The notes under the pieces: model-generated
What the model was told of the DNA's origin: nothing
The model's input: only the letters and a program-made list of their open reading frames with translations
Database searches by the model: none
Part shown: in pieces, positions 28,501 through 37,518 of the stretch
Numbering within the stretch: position 1 is the first letter of the stretch
How the letters are laid out: every line of letters begins with the position of its first letter
Source: Symbiodinium sp. CCMP2592
Taxonomy: Eukaryota; Sar; Dinophyceae; Suessiales; Symbiodiniaceae
Reading direction: 5' to 3'
Assembly (NCBI GenBank): GCA_905221615.1
Contig: CAJNDT010003402.1
Span: 548,750 to 612,749, forward strand
Length of the DNA: 64,000 nt
Translations under genes and position numbers: made by a program

Positions 28501-28966
28501 GTCTGGGCACCATCCCCAAAGTCTAAACCTGCTATATAATTATAGTCCCCATCAATTCAAAGCCGATCCCCGAAGTCGGCCCTGGGACCTTCATTGAAGG
28601 GATTGACGGCTTAGGGATCTGTTATATATATAGTAGCATTGGGTTTAGGTACGGTGTCAGGTTTATATCCGGGATTATTATTATTTATACTTAGGGCTTA
28701 CAGGGTTTAGGGGGCATATCAGAATGATCTTGTAATTACTACCAGCAGCACGACAATGCCCGAAAGGTTTAGCAAAATCTGCTGTAGCTCATCCTGAAAT
28801 GCGTAAACCCCAAATTCTGAGCGCCTAAACCCTTAAAGCCCATGGCTAGGCCTAAACCACAAAGAGCATGCAAATGCCAAAGCCGAACCAACCCCGAAAA
28901 CACGAAACCTAACACAAATTCGCCATAGAAGCCCCCTGAAACTCAGCCTAAATCCCAAGCAAGCAG

Positions 28967-29086
28967 GTGAAGGAGATCCCCGACCAACAGGCTGTGGTGC
29001 TCGGCTTGATTGACGCCATCGACCGCTTCCTGCTGTCGGCCAAGAGAACTGACGAGGGAAATCAGGGGAAGCCGGGCTCCAAGTAG
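28967..29086 (+). CDS. Exon VKEIPDQQAVVLGLIDAIDR
   Basis: It starts GTG after an AAGCAG acceptor and reads VKEIPDQQAVVLGLIDAIDR then FLLSAKRTDEGNQGKPGSK and TAG at 29084-29086. The stop could be real, ending a shorter gene here, or lie just inside an intron if a GC donor (CCGG|GCTCC) is used. I favour continuation into the exons below because together they follow the expected order. Confidence 0.55.
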   Translation: MKEIPDQQAVVLGLIDAIDRFLLSAKRTDEGNQGKPGSK

Positions 29087-29492
29087 GATCCTGATCACTA
29101 GCTCTAGGCACTGCTGCCAAACAGCTGATCGTCAGCTAGGGGCACTCGTCCTGTACTGAGCTAGAGAGCTTAAGTATATTCTAGAATATGGATCGAGATC
29201 TAACGTGGAGCCTGGACACAGTGCAGATGCCACTGTGTCGGTGCTTGTGAGATCGCTTTAGATCGATCTGGATGATGCAAATGTGACGATTCTGAGGCCT
29301 CCTGAGGGCTGACTGTTCGTGCAAAGCACGGGTTGGTTGGGTTCGTGCAGGGGGAATGCACCGAATCCTTAGACCCAGCCCCTAGCTATGGCCCGGACCG
29401 ACGATGAAAAGGACCTTGCAGTGGATTCTTGCTGTACAAAGCACATCCCACAATCAACCATGGATCCCTGGTTTCGGCAGCCGCATGCCAGG

Positions 29493-29595
29493 TACGGAGG
29501 ATGAAGATCTGGAAGCGCAAGCCCCTTTTTTCTTGCATATGCTCGAGGAGATTGGTGATGGGGTGTGGCTCTTGGTTCGGTTTCACCCGAGATAG
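29493..29595 (+). CDS. Possible exon TEDEDLEAQAPFFLHMLEEI
   Basis: It follows a TGCCAG acceptor. The frame encodes TEDEDLEAQAPFFLHMLEEI then GDGVWLLVRFHPR and TAG. A second frame (VRRMKIWKRKPLF) is also open, so support is moderate. Confidence 0.35.
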
Positions 29596-29643
29596 TATTC
29601 ACGCCGGCCCTGTACACGTTATACTGTACTAGCTTTGCCCCAG

Positions 29644-29721
29644 GCCTCCAGCATCCAAAGACAGATGAAGGCGGCAGCTGCAGCCGCCAAGGAGCATGGC
29701 AGCCGAAGCCGCAACCCTTAA
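29644..29721 (+). CDS. Ala-rich helical exon ASSIQRQMKAAAAAAKEHGS
   Basis: It starts GCC after a CCCCAG acceptor. It is a short amphipathic Ala helix ending RSRNP then TAA. It is plausible as the linker before the next conserved exon. Confidence 0.45.
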   Translation, partial: ASSIQRQMKAAAAAAKEHGSRSRNP

Positions 29722-29990
29722 CTCCCGAAACCACGAAGCCCCCTAAATCTTAAAGCCGCAACATAAAACCCCATAAAGGCTCAACCCGTGTGCTGATGGA
29801 GTGGGCCCCACGTTTTGGGCAATCTGTTCTTAAGGCCTATAAGCCTCAAGGTTAAGCCCATAACCCCGCTTCAACCCGAAAACCATCCAAAGGCTACACG
29901 TACGGCTACACCCCAAAACTGCTTAAGGTTTATTAGGGGTTAGGGTTGAGGGGTTTAGGTTTATTAAAATTCGAATTCATAAAGCCCCAG

Positions 29991-30113
29991 GATAGCCGTG
30001 GCCATTCGTCTGCGAAAACGAAGAAGCTGGCGAGCTACCAAGGGCGGGGAAATGCTGCCCGGAACTTTACACGTTTCGCGAAACTTCCCTTCGAGCCACG
30101 GGTCGCGATTTAG
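29991..30113 (+). CDS. Conserved exon KKLASYQGRGNAARNFTRFA
   Basis: It starts GAT after a CCCCAG acceptor and ends at an AG|GTCAGG donor. It encodes DSRGHSSAKTKKLASYQGRG then NAARNFTRFAKLPFEPRVAI. The G.NA.R......K....P pattern just before the core matches my recollection of the dinoflagellate family. This strongly suggests that the exons before and after belong to one gene. Confidence 0.65.
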   Translation, partial: DSRGHSSAKTKKLASYQGRGNAARNFTRFAKLPFEPRVAI

Positions 30114-30272
30114 GTCAGGGGCCAGTAGCCTTTTACGTCAAGGTTGTGCTTTTTGTGTGGGGTTTCTTATCAGTACAAGCTCGGGGCTCTTGGTTTTAAG
30201 CTTGCTTGGGGCTTTGCTTTATGCTGGTGGTTCTTAGTACATGCGATACACGTGTTCTGTTCCCTTGCAAGC

Positions 30273-30555
30273 TCGATATAAGGAGATGACTTCGTGCTCG
30301 GTGCCTGTGAAAGTCAGCGAAACCAAAATAGAATACAAGGATATTCCAATCTTCAATGCCGACGAGGTTCTCCGTTTTCTTTGGAACGAGGTGGGTCTCA
30401 AAGTTTCTTCGAAGAGCATCGAGGATTATTGGACGCAGGCCAAGCAAGCCGGGGTCCCTTGGGCTCAACACGTCGACTATTCGACCCAGCCAGGAGGATG
30501 GCCGATTCCCTTGAAAATCTTCGGCGACGATGCTACGTTCAACCAGCATCTCGGC
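30273..30555 (+). CDS. Core exon 1: ends in IPLKIFGDDATFN
   Basis: The frame is open from 30241, with the acceptor probably at CAAG 30270-30273. It reads VSETKIEYKDIPIFNADEVL, RFLWNEVGLKVSSKSIEDYW, KQAGVPWAQHVDYSTQPGGW and PIPLKIFGDDATFN. The GDDA motif after a hydrophobic strand is where the first catalytic Asp of an RNase-H-fold DDE transposase would sit, but this is only an analogy. A stop at 30568-30570 lies in the following intron. Confidence 0.65.
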
Positions 30556-30631
30556 TTTACTCGAACATAGCTTTTTCCAGAAGATGCTTATTCGAATTAT
30601 GATTTTGTTTTTGGTGTTTGTGGAACTGCAG

Positions 30632-31097
30632 GATGGGCGACAAAGCCCTCGCATTCGTGCTCAGCTGTCCGTTGTGGCGGCCACGCAGTGCGAGGAATTC
30701 GCGCTTTTTGCTTTCCATCTTGTCGTTGGATGACAGTTACCTCGGCTGGGCAACCCTGAAACCTGTCATTGGTCATATCGTTGCTGCTTTAAACAGGGCA
30801 GCAGCCACACCATTGACCCAGGACGGTCGCTGCTTCATCGTCACCGAGATCGGTGGGGATTGGAAGTATTTTCGTGAGGCTCTATCCCTGCGGTCCCATT
30901 GGAATTCTCCTTTGATTTGCCACCATTGCCGAATGGTGCGGCAAAACATGGCAGACCTGCCTCTGGCTACTGACCTGGACTTCAGGGACACTCGGGCTTT
31001 TTTGGCTGAGGTTTCAAAGCACGATGCTTCGCCTTTGGTGCTGCTGACGGATTTTCATCCTTCCAAAATCACCTGGTGCTTGCTCCACAACCTCTAC
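30632..31097 (+). CDS. Core exon 2: LSCPLWRPRSARNSRF...CHHC
   Basis: It starts after a CTGCAG acceptor. In order it carries ALAFVLSCPLWRPRSARNSR FLLSILSLDDSYLGWATLKP, CFIVTEIGGDWKYFREALSL, the CHHC pair in SPLICHHCRMVRQNM, and PLVLLTDFHPSKITWCLLHN LYLGL. The order (GDD, R-rich strand, T/E.GDWK, C..C, DFHP, H.NLYLGL) matches a protein family I remember as very abundant in dinoflagellates. The second acidic position (TEIGGDW) and C..C pair resemble Plavaka/CACTA-like transposases. No biochemical role is established to my knowledge. Confidence 0.7.
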
Positions 31098-31197
31098 TTG
31101 GGCTTGTCTCCTGGCAGCATTTGTCCTTAATAAGGTTTTCCGCTTGTCGAGTTTGCTCTAAATTTGGGGCAATGGTCCGAAGAGGCTCTGGACTGCC

Positions 31198-31472
31198 AAT
31201 GGGGGCGCAATGGCATGCCTTCTGGACATGGCTTGGTGGGGGCTGCCGGATGTCGACATCAGACTTCGGCTTCAAAAGGCCTGGGCCGACTTTTGCGACT
31301 GGAAGTCTGCAAACAAGGTTACATGTTCGCAGCGGCAGTTTACACCTGGCATGCTCTACAAAGCGAAGCATGGTGCATATATGAGTTGCAAGGGATTCAA
31401 CAGCCGGGTTCTTGCTTCCTGGCTTGCCTCAGAGGCACAGAAGGCCTGGCAGGGTACTGCAAACCCCAGCGA
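31198..31472 (+). CDS. Core exon 3: FTPGMLYKAKHGAYMSCKGF
   Basis: The frame is open across an internal ATG at 31210. It carries ACLLDMAWWGLPDVDIRLRL, KAWADFCDWKSANKVTCSQR, QFTPGMLYKAKHGAYMSCKG and NSRVLASWLASEAQKAW. The motif (F.P.MLY....GAY..CK..NSR...AWL) is the most family-typical part. The left border is uncertain. Confidence 0.65.
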
Positions 31473-31726
31473 TGAGCTGTGTCTTATGACACATGCACTG
31501 CCCCTCGGCTCCACCCTCATTCAATTTCACTGGGACCTTCACCCTTTCCGTTTTCTTTTTCTGTGGCTAGACAACAATGTCTCATGTGTAGTGGTATTCT
31601 CCTTCTCATTCGAGGACCTCGATCGCCTCCTATATGGACTTGTCCGAGAGATTCCGGCGGTTTTTGAAACCTGGCTTCATGGATTTCTGCACGGGAAGCC
31701 CTAAACCCTAAGCCCGATCAATCCAG

Positions 31727-31837
31727 GACTGTGGACGAAGCCATGCAGCTCTATTCGGCGGGGATGGGCTTCCTGGAGTCACATGTGGCCCTCACAAGGC
31801 TGTGCCAAAGGACTGCTGGGGCTCCTCACTAGAAACG
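31727..31837 (+). CDS. Core exon 4: TVDEAMQLYSAGMGFLESHV
   Basis: It starts after an ATCCAG acceptor and encodes a helical segment TVDEAMQLYSAGMGFLESHV ALTRLCQRTAG. The stop at 31835-31837 is probably intronic. Confidence 0.55.
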
Positions 31838-31868
31838 GTATTCCTTTGCACACATTTCTGCTGGGCAG

Positions 31869-31919
31869 GAAGAATCTGAAAAGATGGCTGCTGAAACCCA
31901 AATTTCATGTGCTCTGCTC
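31869..31919 (+). CDS. Core exon 5: KNLKRWLLKPKFHVLCS
   Basis: It is a 17-codon exon after a GGGCAG acceptor. LKPKFHVLC corresponds to the KPK(F/H)H position that I recall between the helical and terminal parts of the family. Confidence 0.55.
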
Positions 31920-32077
31920 AGCGACTACGGTGGGGGCTTGGAGTTTGCAATTGGGCTGCCGTGGCCGAGGCCTTCCACGAACAGCTCGTCATGACCCGAG
32001 ATTGGTGACACTTGACGGCAAAAAGGACCACGACCGTGTTCTAGCTTCCTGCTGGTGCTCTGAGGTATGAATCAAAG

Positions 32078-32125
32078 GTTTCTTCATGGAGCCCTCGACG
32101 AGGACCACATGTCATATGTGAAAAG
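32078..32125 (+). CDS. Core exon 6: FLHGALDEDHMSYVKR
   Basis: About 48 bases, starting after an AAAGG/CAAAG acceptor, encode LHGALDEDHMSYVKR. The DED(H/Y)M motif is another family-typical element and could supply an acidic catalytic residue. The borders are approximate. Confidence 0.55.
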
Positions 32126-32303
32126 AGCCCCGTCGGCATTGGAAAACCCATAATCGACCTATGAGGGCCCTGGAACTTGAGCCCCAAACCCTGAAGCAAC
32201 CCCAAAGACATCATAGAATACCCCCGGGCCCAAAACCCAGACATATAAGTTCGGCCCCTCAAAGAATTTCTGAAGCCGAGGACTTTCTGCGAGGTCCAAC
32301 AAG

Positions 32304-32423
32304 CGGCGACATTACGAAAGGCATGTCCTGAAAGTTGCTGGGTTCCGGCTTTTGGCGATGAAATATAAAGTTCGCCGATTGGATTTGAATGCCAGTGCGG
32401 CCCAAAGGGCTCGACAATCGTGA
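32304..32423 (+). CDS. Terminal exon: HYERHVLKVAGFRLLAMKYK
   Basis: The frame is open from an AACAAG acceptor through RRHYERHVLKVAGFRLLAMK and VRRLDLNASAAQRARQS to TGA 32421-32423. A short basic C-terminus after a helical R.L......R fits the end of the family. Telomere-like repeats begin right after it. Confidence 0.6.
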   Translation, partial: RRHYERHVLKVAGFRLLAMKYKVRRLDLNASAAQRARQS

Positions 32424-32439
32424 TCCCGAGCGCCCGGAA

Positions 32440-33000
32440 AACATCGATGGGGTTCCGGGGTTTGAGGGTTGAGGGTTTCGGTCCCGAGGGTTTAGGGTTT
32501 TGGGCCCTAGGGTGTAGGGTTTGGGGCCTAGGGTGTAGGGATAAAGGCCCTAGGTTGAGGTTTAGGGTGCTAGGGTTTAGGGTTTCGGGCCTAGGGTTTA
32601 GGGTTTCAGGCTCCAGGGTTTAAGGTTGAGGGGGTCCTAGGTTTGAGGTTTCGGGCCCTGGGGATCCCTGAGCTTTAGGGTTGAGGGTCCGGCGGTTTAC
32701 GGTTTGGGGTCCTAGGGTTTGGCTTAGGGCCCTAGGCCCCAGTACTGTGCCCCAAAATTTAAGTCCAGTCTACGAATTGAGCGAAGCAAACCCGCAAACC
32801 CCAACCCGAGACCCCCACCCAAACTTGGTCCCCGAGCCCCAGACCCCAGAGAAAGTACCAGAGCCCCAAAGCCACGCCACAGCACCCGACCCAGTACGAA
32901 GGCCCTTGGGTTTAGGGTTTCAACCCCAGAATTTAGGGTTGAGGGGTCTACGGTTTAAGGCCCTAGGGTTGAGGGTCATATTGTTGAGGTCTCTTTCGGG
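32440..33000. repeat. G-rich telomere-like tract downstream of the gene
   Basis: Degenerate TTTAGGG units (GTTTAGGGTTTCGGGCC, GGCCTAGGGTGTAGGG) alternate with a C-rich patch at 32775-32895. No gene was seen. Open frames here encode low-complexity GFRVSGLGFR-type text that is an artefact of the repeat. Confidence 0.7.
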
Positions 33001-33220
33001 GTGGTTCGAGTTCCATTCCTCGATTTTCGAATGGGTCATTTCAGGGTGGTTCGGGTCCGCAGGCTCTTGAACATCGTCGGGTCGAATTGAGGTTGTTCGG
33101 GGGATCGTCTCTATTTTATGGAAGGGGGTTTGCTTGGTCCCTAATTAGGTGGTTCGGCCACGATTTCCCAACCACGGGAAAAAGTAGGGTGGTAATGGCA
33201 ACGCCCTAGGTTTCTAGGGT
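33000..33220. repeat. Interspersed GGGTGGTTCG words
   Basis: Words such as TTTCGGGGTGGTTCGAGTTC and TTCAGGGTGGTTCGGGTC recur. They are the reverse complement of the AACCACCC repeat at 12378-12560. Confidence 0.55.
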
Positions 33221-33235
33221 GGTTGGAATCATAGG

Positions 33236-33322
33236 GTAGGGTTATAATTAGGGTAGCTATACTTATAACCCCAATTAAGGTACTTATAAGCTTACTTACT
33301 AAGTCCCATGATCCTCCAAGTA
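33236..33322. mobile_element. MITE-1 copy with eroded left end
   Basis: The right terminal repeat (TTACTAAGTCCCATGATCC) and internal TTATAACCCCAATTAAGG are intact. The left terminal repeat is missing or replaced (TTGGAATCATAGGG). Confidence 0.7.
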
Positions 33323-33585
33323 CGCCTCCTCAGGTTTAGGGCTTAGGGCTTCGGGTTTTGAGGCTTAGGGTCTAGGGTTTATAGGGTGTTGAGTTTAGGG
33401 TTTAGGGTCCATGGTTTCTTGGGTTTAGGGGCTACTGCGACTCTACCTGCTGCTGCTGCTGTTGCTGCCTGCAGCTACTACTGGACCATGCGGATACCTA
33501 CTGCGGCTACATGAGCTGGCCTTCCCCCAATCTTCGTTTCTTCTGGACACATCAGTTTCGGCTTTACAGCAGAATATCGGAGCCT

Positions 33586-33676
33586 TAGTAGTTAGAATAG
33601 GGTTTTGGGGTGTTGTTATACTAAAACTCTAATAAAGAACCCCCCTAAATTATGTTGGTAAATATTGAGGTCCCTG
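33586..33676. mobile_element. MITE-4 copy (partial ends)
   Basis: It shares AGTTAGAATAGGGTTTTGGG, a downstream TAATAAAGAACCCCCCTAAA and the overall spacing with the copies at 36518, 54760 and 61563. The outer TATAGGGGCC repeats are degraded. Confidence 0.55.
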
Positions 33677-33771
33677 TATCCGTGGGGGCTTGCTGCCTGA
33701 ATCTTGGGCTCCCGCCGAGATATGCGGGGCTCCAAGACTATGGGGTCCCAACCACTCAACCCGAAAAATGA

Positions 33772-33881
33772 CTAGGATACCCAGTAACCTAAGAATAAAA
33801 AGGCCTCTCTTTTTGGTATTGGGTAACTTTATAAGGAACCTAGGAACAAAAAGTGAATAAGGGTACTACTGGGCATCCTAG
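33772..33881. mobile_element. MITE-2 copy with 4-bp target duplication
   Basis: It is a 110-bp element with 15-bp inverted ends CTAGGATACCCAGTA / TACTGGGCATCCTAG and a conserved centre (AAAAAGGCCTCTCTTTTTGG). The flanks on both sides read ATGA. Confidence 0.85.
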
Positions 33882-33995
33882 ATGACTAAACCCCCAAACC
33901 CTGTATAAATACTGAACCCTATAAACAGAAAAACGATAAACCCCTGCCAATTCCCTACCACATCCGTGTAAAAACGCCCTCCCTGGCCTTCCTCT

Positions 33996-34205
33996 AAAGG
34001 CCAAGACGCGCCCTAAACCCTAAGCCGCAAACCCTAAACCCTAAGCCCTGATCCCTAAGCCCTAAACCCTAATCCCTAAACCCTCTAAACCCAAATCCCT
34101 CAACCCTAAATCCTAATCCCTACAGTATGCCCTAAATTACTAAACCCTAAACCCTCTAAACCCTAAGGCCCTAAGCCCTCAGCCCCATTATCCCCAAGCC
34201 CTATA
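33996..34205. repeat. C-rich CCCTAAA tract
   Basis: CCCTAAACCC, CCCTAAGCC and CCCTAATCC units are clustered in one orientation. The opposite orientation begins at about 34305. Confidence 0.85.
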
Positions 34206-34304
34206 AAAAGCCAAGCGGCGCCCGCGCAGCTGGTCCTCCCAAGGGAAGAGCTCCTCGTCGTCGGCTTGGGAGCTGGATGCGAAGCTCCCCTGGCCTGGGG
34301 GGTT

Positions 34305-34870
34305 TTAGGGTGTAGGGTTTAGGGTTTAGGGTTTAGGGTTGGGGCGGTAGGGGCGTTCGGGGTTTTTCAAGGGAACTATGATGGCACTATAAGGGATCTA
34401 TAAGGGCTTAGGGTTTAGGGGCTGAGGGTTTAGGGGTTTGGGGTTGAGTAGGGTTTTGTTGTAAGGGGCCTCTTTCCCATCTGCCCCTGGTAGTTTAGTA
34501 GGGCTTCGGGTTTAGAGTTTGGGGTTTGGGGGTTTAGTAGCGTTCAGGGTTAGGGGGCTTAGGGTTGAGTGGGGTGTAGGGTTTGGGAAATAAGGGGCCT
34601 GGGGTGGGGGGTTTGGGTTTACTGGGGTTCAGGGTTTGGGGTTTAGGGTATAGGGTTTAGAGTTTGGAGTTTGCGGTTTAGTGGGGCTAGTGGGGTTTAG
34701 TTGCGTTTCGGGTTTAGTAGTTAGTAGGATGTTCGGGTTGGGGTTGAGGGTTGAGGGCTGAATTCCTCACTGTTCCGGGTGCAAGGTCGAGCACGGAGGG
34801 TTGAGGCCTTGCTCTTGGGGGACAGGGTTTAGGGTTCAGGGTTTAGGGTTCTAGGTGCGGGGTTAGGCCG
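34305..34870. repeat. G-rich TTTAGGG tract
   Basis: It is a long degenerate tract starting with four near-perfect TTTAGGG units at about 34316-34340, facing the C-rich tract at 33996. No gene was seen. Confidence 0.85.
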
Positions 34871-35301
34871 GGTAATACAGGGGTCGGAATGATTGCTCAT
34901 AGTTTCGCCCCTTGCTCATCCTATGCTATTCTGCGATGATGAACCCTAACGCCGTCTTCTGAATATTCCCCCCACCCCCCCACACTGAATCCTGAGTGCT
35001 CGAAACAAGATCGCTTCAGGAGTTTTTGGGCTTGAGGTTTGCGGTCGCAAGGGTCTAAGCTTAGGAGTTTAGGGGTTTGCGATTGCTGTGGCAGCGGTTT
35101 GGCATTTGGGTTTCTATGCTGCGGAGGGTTGGAGTTTAAGGTTTGGATCTTAAGGGGCATAGGCTTCCGCCTTGGGCCATTGGTGTTTAGGCTTATACGG
35201 TGTAGGATCCCAGGTATGTTGTGGGCGTCTGCAAACAAATTGAGCAGGCGTGCTGCTACAGCCTGCTGGCTTGCCCAACATCAGTGCTGGCTTCCGGAAC
35301 A

Positions 35302-35422
35302 TACTTGGAGGATCATGGGACTTAGTAAGTAAGGTTATAAGTAACTTAATTGGGGTTATAAGTATAGTTACCCTGATTATAACTTTATAACCCTAGTTAC
35401 TAAGTCCCATGATCCTTTAGGT
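35302..35422. mobile_element. MITE-1 copy A, near-palindromic
   Basis: The inverted ends read (TA)CTTGGAGGATCATGGGAC and the reverse GTCCCATGATCCTTTAGG(TA). The interior is itself palindromic (GGTTATAAGTA...). The TA flanks suggest a TA target duplication, as for Tc1/mariner-type elements. The right end carries a short extra repeat of CCTTTAGGT. Confidence 0.85.
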
Positions 35423-35578
35423 CCTTTAGGTACAGTCCGACATGCAGCCACACAACACCTTCGGTGCACGTGGGTAGAAGCGACTGAAGCAAGGCGCGTG
35501 CTAAAGCGATTTCCGCAGCCTCGAGGATGAGATATACCCAGCTGCGTCGATCAGTCCTGCTATCCGGCGTGTACTATG

Positions 35579-35814
35579 CTAGCTGCTGAACACAATCTTC
35601 CAAAAAGTTCTTGGCGGCGTCAATCCTCCGAAGGATTTGCTTGGCTGCATCGGATAAGAAGTAAATCCCGGACGGCCTTCAGCTTGCGAGTCTTCACGCT
35701 CTGTTTTTCTGACCTGGAAGTGCGTGAGATCCATCGGCGCGTCTTTCCAGAGAGCCACTTCATCTTCGGTGCGCCAATCTTCTTCCGCGGGAAGAGCGTT
35801 GACACTAGGTTCCC
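35579..35814 (-). CDS. Minus-strand C-terminal exon, EEDWRTEDEVALWKDAP
   Basis: The minus-strand frame without an ATG reads SVNALPAEEDWRTEDEVALW, KDAPMDLTHFQVRKTERED, then GRPGFTSYPMQPSKSFGGL and RTFWKIVFSS to TAG (plus-strand 35579-35581). Acidic/aromatic composition and about 78 uninterrupted codons support coding. Shadow frames exist on both strands but read less like protein. The family is unknown. Confidence 0.5.
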
Positions 35815-35881
35815 CTAAGCTTTAGGGTTTAGGGTTTACCGCCCAGTTTTGCATGTTTTGGGGTTTACTTTAGAAGGGGCC

Positions 35882-35958
35882 CCCACCCTGTAATAGTGGT
35901 ATAATAGGAATATAATAGGACCCTAATAAAACCCTTATAGTCACTATTACAGGGTGGG
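35882..35958. mobile_element. MITE-6, 77 bp with 17-bp inverted ends
   Basis: The ends read CCCACCCTGTAATAGTG and the exact reverse complement CACTATTACAGGGTGGG. The AT-rich centre is TAATAGGA-like. It lies inside the presumed intron between minus-strand exons 35971-36037 and 35579-35814. Confidence 0.85.
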
Positions 35959-35970
35959 TTTACTGTCAAC

Positions 35971-36037
35971 CTTGTCTGGACAAGAGGCCCCGCCGCGCTT
36001 CTTGGAGCTCCTGCGGAAAGAGTTGGGGATTGAGATC
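35971..36037 (-). CDS. Minus-strand exon DLNPQLFPQELQEARRGLLS
   Basis: On the minus strand it starts GAT after a CTGCAG acceptor and ends at AAG|GTTGAC, with a 67-base exon encoding a helical segment. The opposite strand is also open (APPRFLELLRKELGIEIL), so the strand is inferred from the matching splice signals and from neighbouring minus exons. Confidence 0.45.
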
Positions 36038-36047
36038 CTGCAGGGAC

Positions 36048-36161
36048 TACTTGGAGGATCATGGGACTTGGTAAGTACGGTTATAAGTAGCTTAACTGGG
36101 GTTATAAGTATAGTTACCCTAATTAAAACCCCAGTTACTAAGTCCCATGATCCTTTAAGTA
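36048..36161. mobile_element. MITE-1 copy B, complete
   Basis: TACTTGGAGGATCATGGGAC ... GTCCCATGATCCTTTAAGTA. It is a full-length 114-bp element with TA at both edges, placed 10 bases upstream (minus sense) of the exon at 35971-36037. Confidence 0.9.
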
Positions 36162-36233
36162 CTGGAATCCCAAAGAACATGCCTTCAACCAATTGGAAAG
36201 AGTTAGAACACGGCATCGCGCATGGAGTGATAA

Positions 36234-36305
36234 TCAGGATGAGAATGATGATAATGATGGTGGTGATGGTGATGGTGATGATGATGGTGATGGTGAAGGC
36301 AATTA
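36234..36305. repeat. GATGATGGT-type trinucleotide microsatellite
   Basis: Imperfect GAT/GGT units produce acidic (plus) or Ile/Thr-rich (minus) open frames that should not be read as genes. Confidence 0.8.
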
Positions 36306-36517
36306 TTCGCAGCTGTACATCTGTTTCCTTCATAACCACTACTTCACTAGCCTCACGAGCACAACAGAACCAACCTTGGTTGTTGTTTCACATCTTGCTA
36401 CCCCTAAACCCTAAACCCTAAGCCCTACCAGTTCACTCGTTCTTGGTATCTCGCTTGCAACGGTTCACTCCGTCGTTGTCACGATCGGTTGCAACGGTTG
36501 CTCTTCCGCTTTTCAGT

Positions 36518-36605
36518 ACTATAGGGACCGTATTAACAGTTAGAATAGGGTTTGGGGGCCCATTATACTATAAATGTAGTAAGGAACCCCCAAGAGAGTA
36601 TAGGT
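36518..36605. mobile_element. MITE-4 copy
   Basis: It shares TACTATAGGGACC at the left, AGTTAGAATAGGGTTTGGGG inside and AGAGTATAGGTATGTA at the right with other copies. Confidence 0.7.
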
Positions 36606-37014
36606 ATGTACCGTCACCGTTCCTAGTGGCCGTTGCTGCTACTAAGAGTGCTTTCACTGCTGCTCTTGCTTTTGCTGTGCCCTTCGCGCATCGGATCTGC
36701 TTCATGCCTCTAGGGTTTAGGGTTTAGGGTTCAGGGTTTAGGGTTCAGGGTTTAGTACCCACCGTATTGGTAAAAATGCCCGAGACCCCGCAACCACCCC
36801 TAAACCCTGCAGCATAAATCATTAAAACCCTTCCTAGGTGGGGCTTTTAAAGCCTTTGAAAAATATTAGTAAATAAGATCCTCTTAATCCCAATAAGGGA
36901 AAATATAAAATGTCCCAAAGCCCTACCTAGCTTCAACCCTCAAGCTTTACAAGCCACTACACCACCAGAACGCCAGCCCGAAACTCTCCGCTCTCTATGC
37001 AGGGTTTGAAGGGA

Positions 37015-37142
37015 TTTAGGGTTTAGGGTTTAGGGTTTAGGGTTTAGGGTTTAGGGTTTAGGGTTTAGGGTTTAGGGTTTAGGGGTTTAGGGTTTAGGGT
37101 TTAGGGGTTTAGGGTTTAGGGTTTAGGGTTTAGGGTTTAGGG
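37015..37142. repeat. Near-perfect (TTTAGGG)n interstitial telomeric array
   Basis: About 18 consecutive TTTAGGG units, with two single-base G insertions. This is far more regular than the degenerate tracts elsewhere. TTTAGGG is the plant-type telomere unit and has been reported for dinoflagellates. Confidence 0.95.
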
Positions 37143-37427
37143 GCTAGAGTTAACACGAAGCTCCACATCAGCGCACCGTACTCGTTACCGGATTCCCAGG
37201 ACCTGGAAAAAGACCCAAACATGAAACTGAGCCCTGAGCCAAACAGCTGTATAGCCCCACGCCCCCAAACGCAAACCCCCAAACCGAGACCCTGATAGTA
37301 AAATAGGGCAATAAATGCTGAAAATAGGGTTCCTGAGAGTCCTGAATATGAGGATTCCTCTCGTTCCTCTCGTACACACCAAAACCCAAGTCTAATGAAC
37401 TTGACAGCATCCTTTCGGCCAGGGTAC

Positions 37428-37514
37428 CGACTGCAGCGCCGCGATTTGCCGATCCCGAAGCTGGTCCGTGAAGTCGGATGCCGGCGCACCCTCCGTTGGA
37501 AAATTCGCGGGTTC
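37428..37514 (-). CDS. Minus-strand exon DFTDQLRDRQIAALQS
   Basis: A minus-strand frame of 29 codons reads EPANFPTEGAPASDFTDQLR then DRQIAALQS and ends at TCG|GTACCC. Its 5' edge lies five bases from MITE-1 copy C, so the acceptor may have been supplied or destroyed by the insertion. The function is unknown. Confidence 0.4.
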
Positions 37515-37518
37515 GGTT

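Noticed and set aside
32420-32623. ORF encoding GLGFWALGCRVWGLG-type text
   Set aside because: It is produced by degenerate TTTAGGG repeats.
33003-33015. GGTTCGAGTTCC resembling a tRNA B box
   Set aside because: No A box at the right distance and no cloverleaf could be drawn. The word belongs to the GGGTGGTTCG repeat family.
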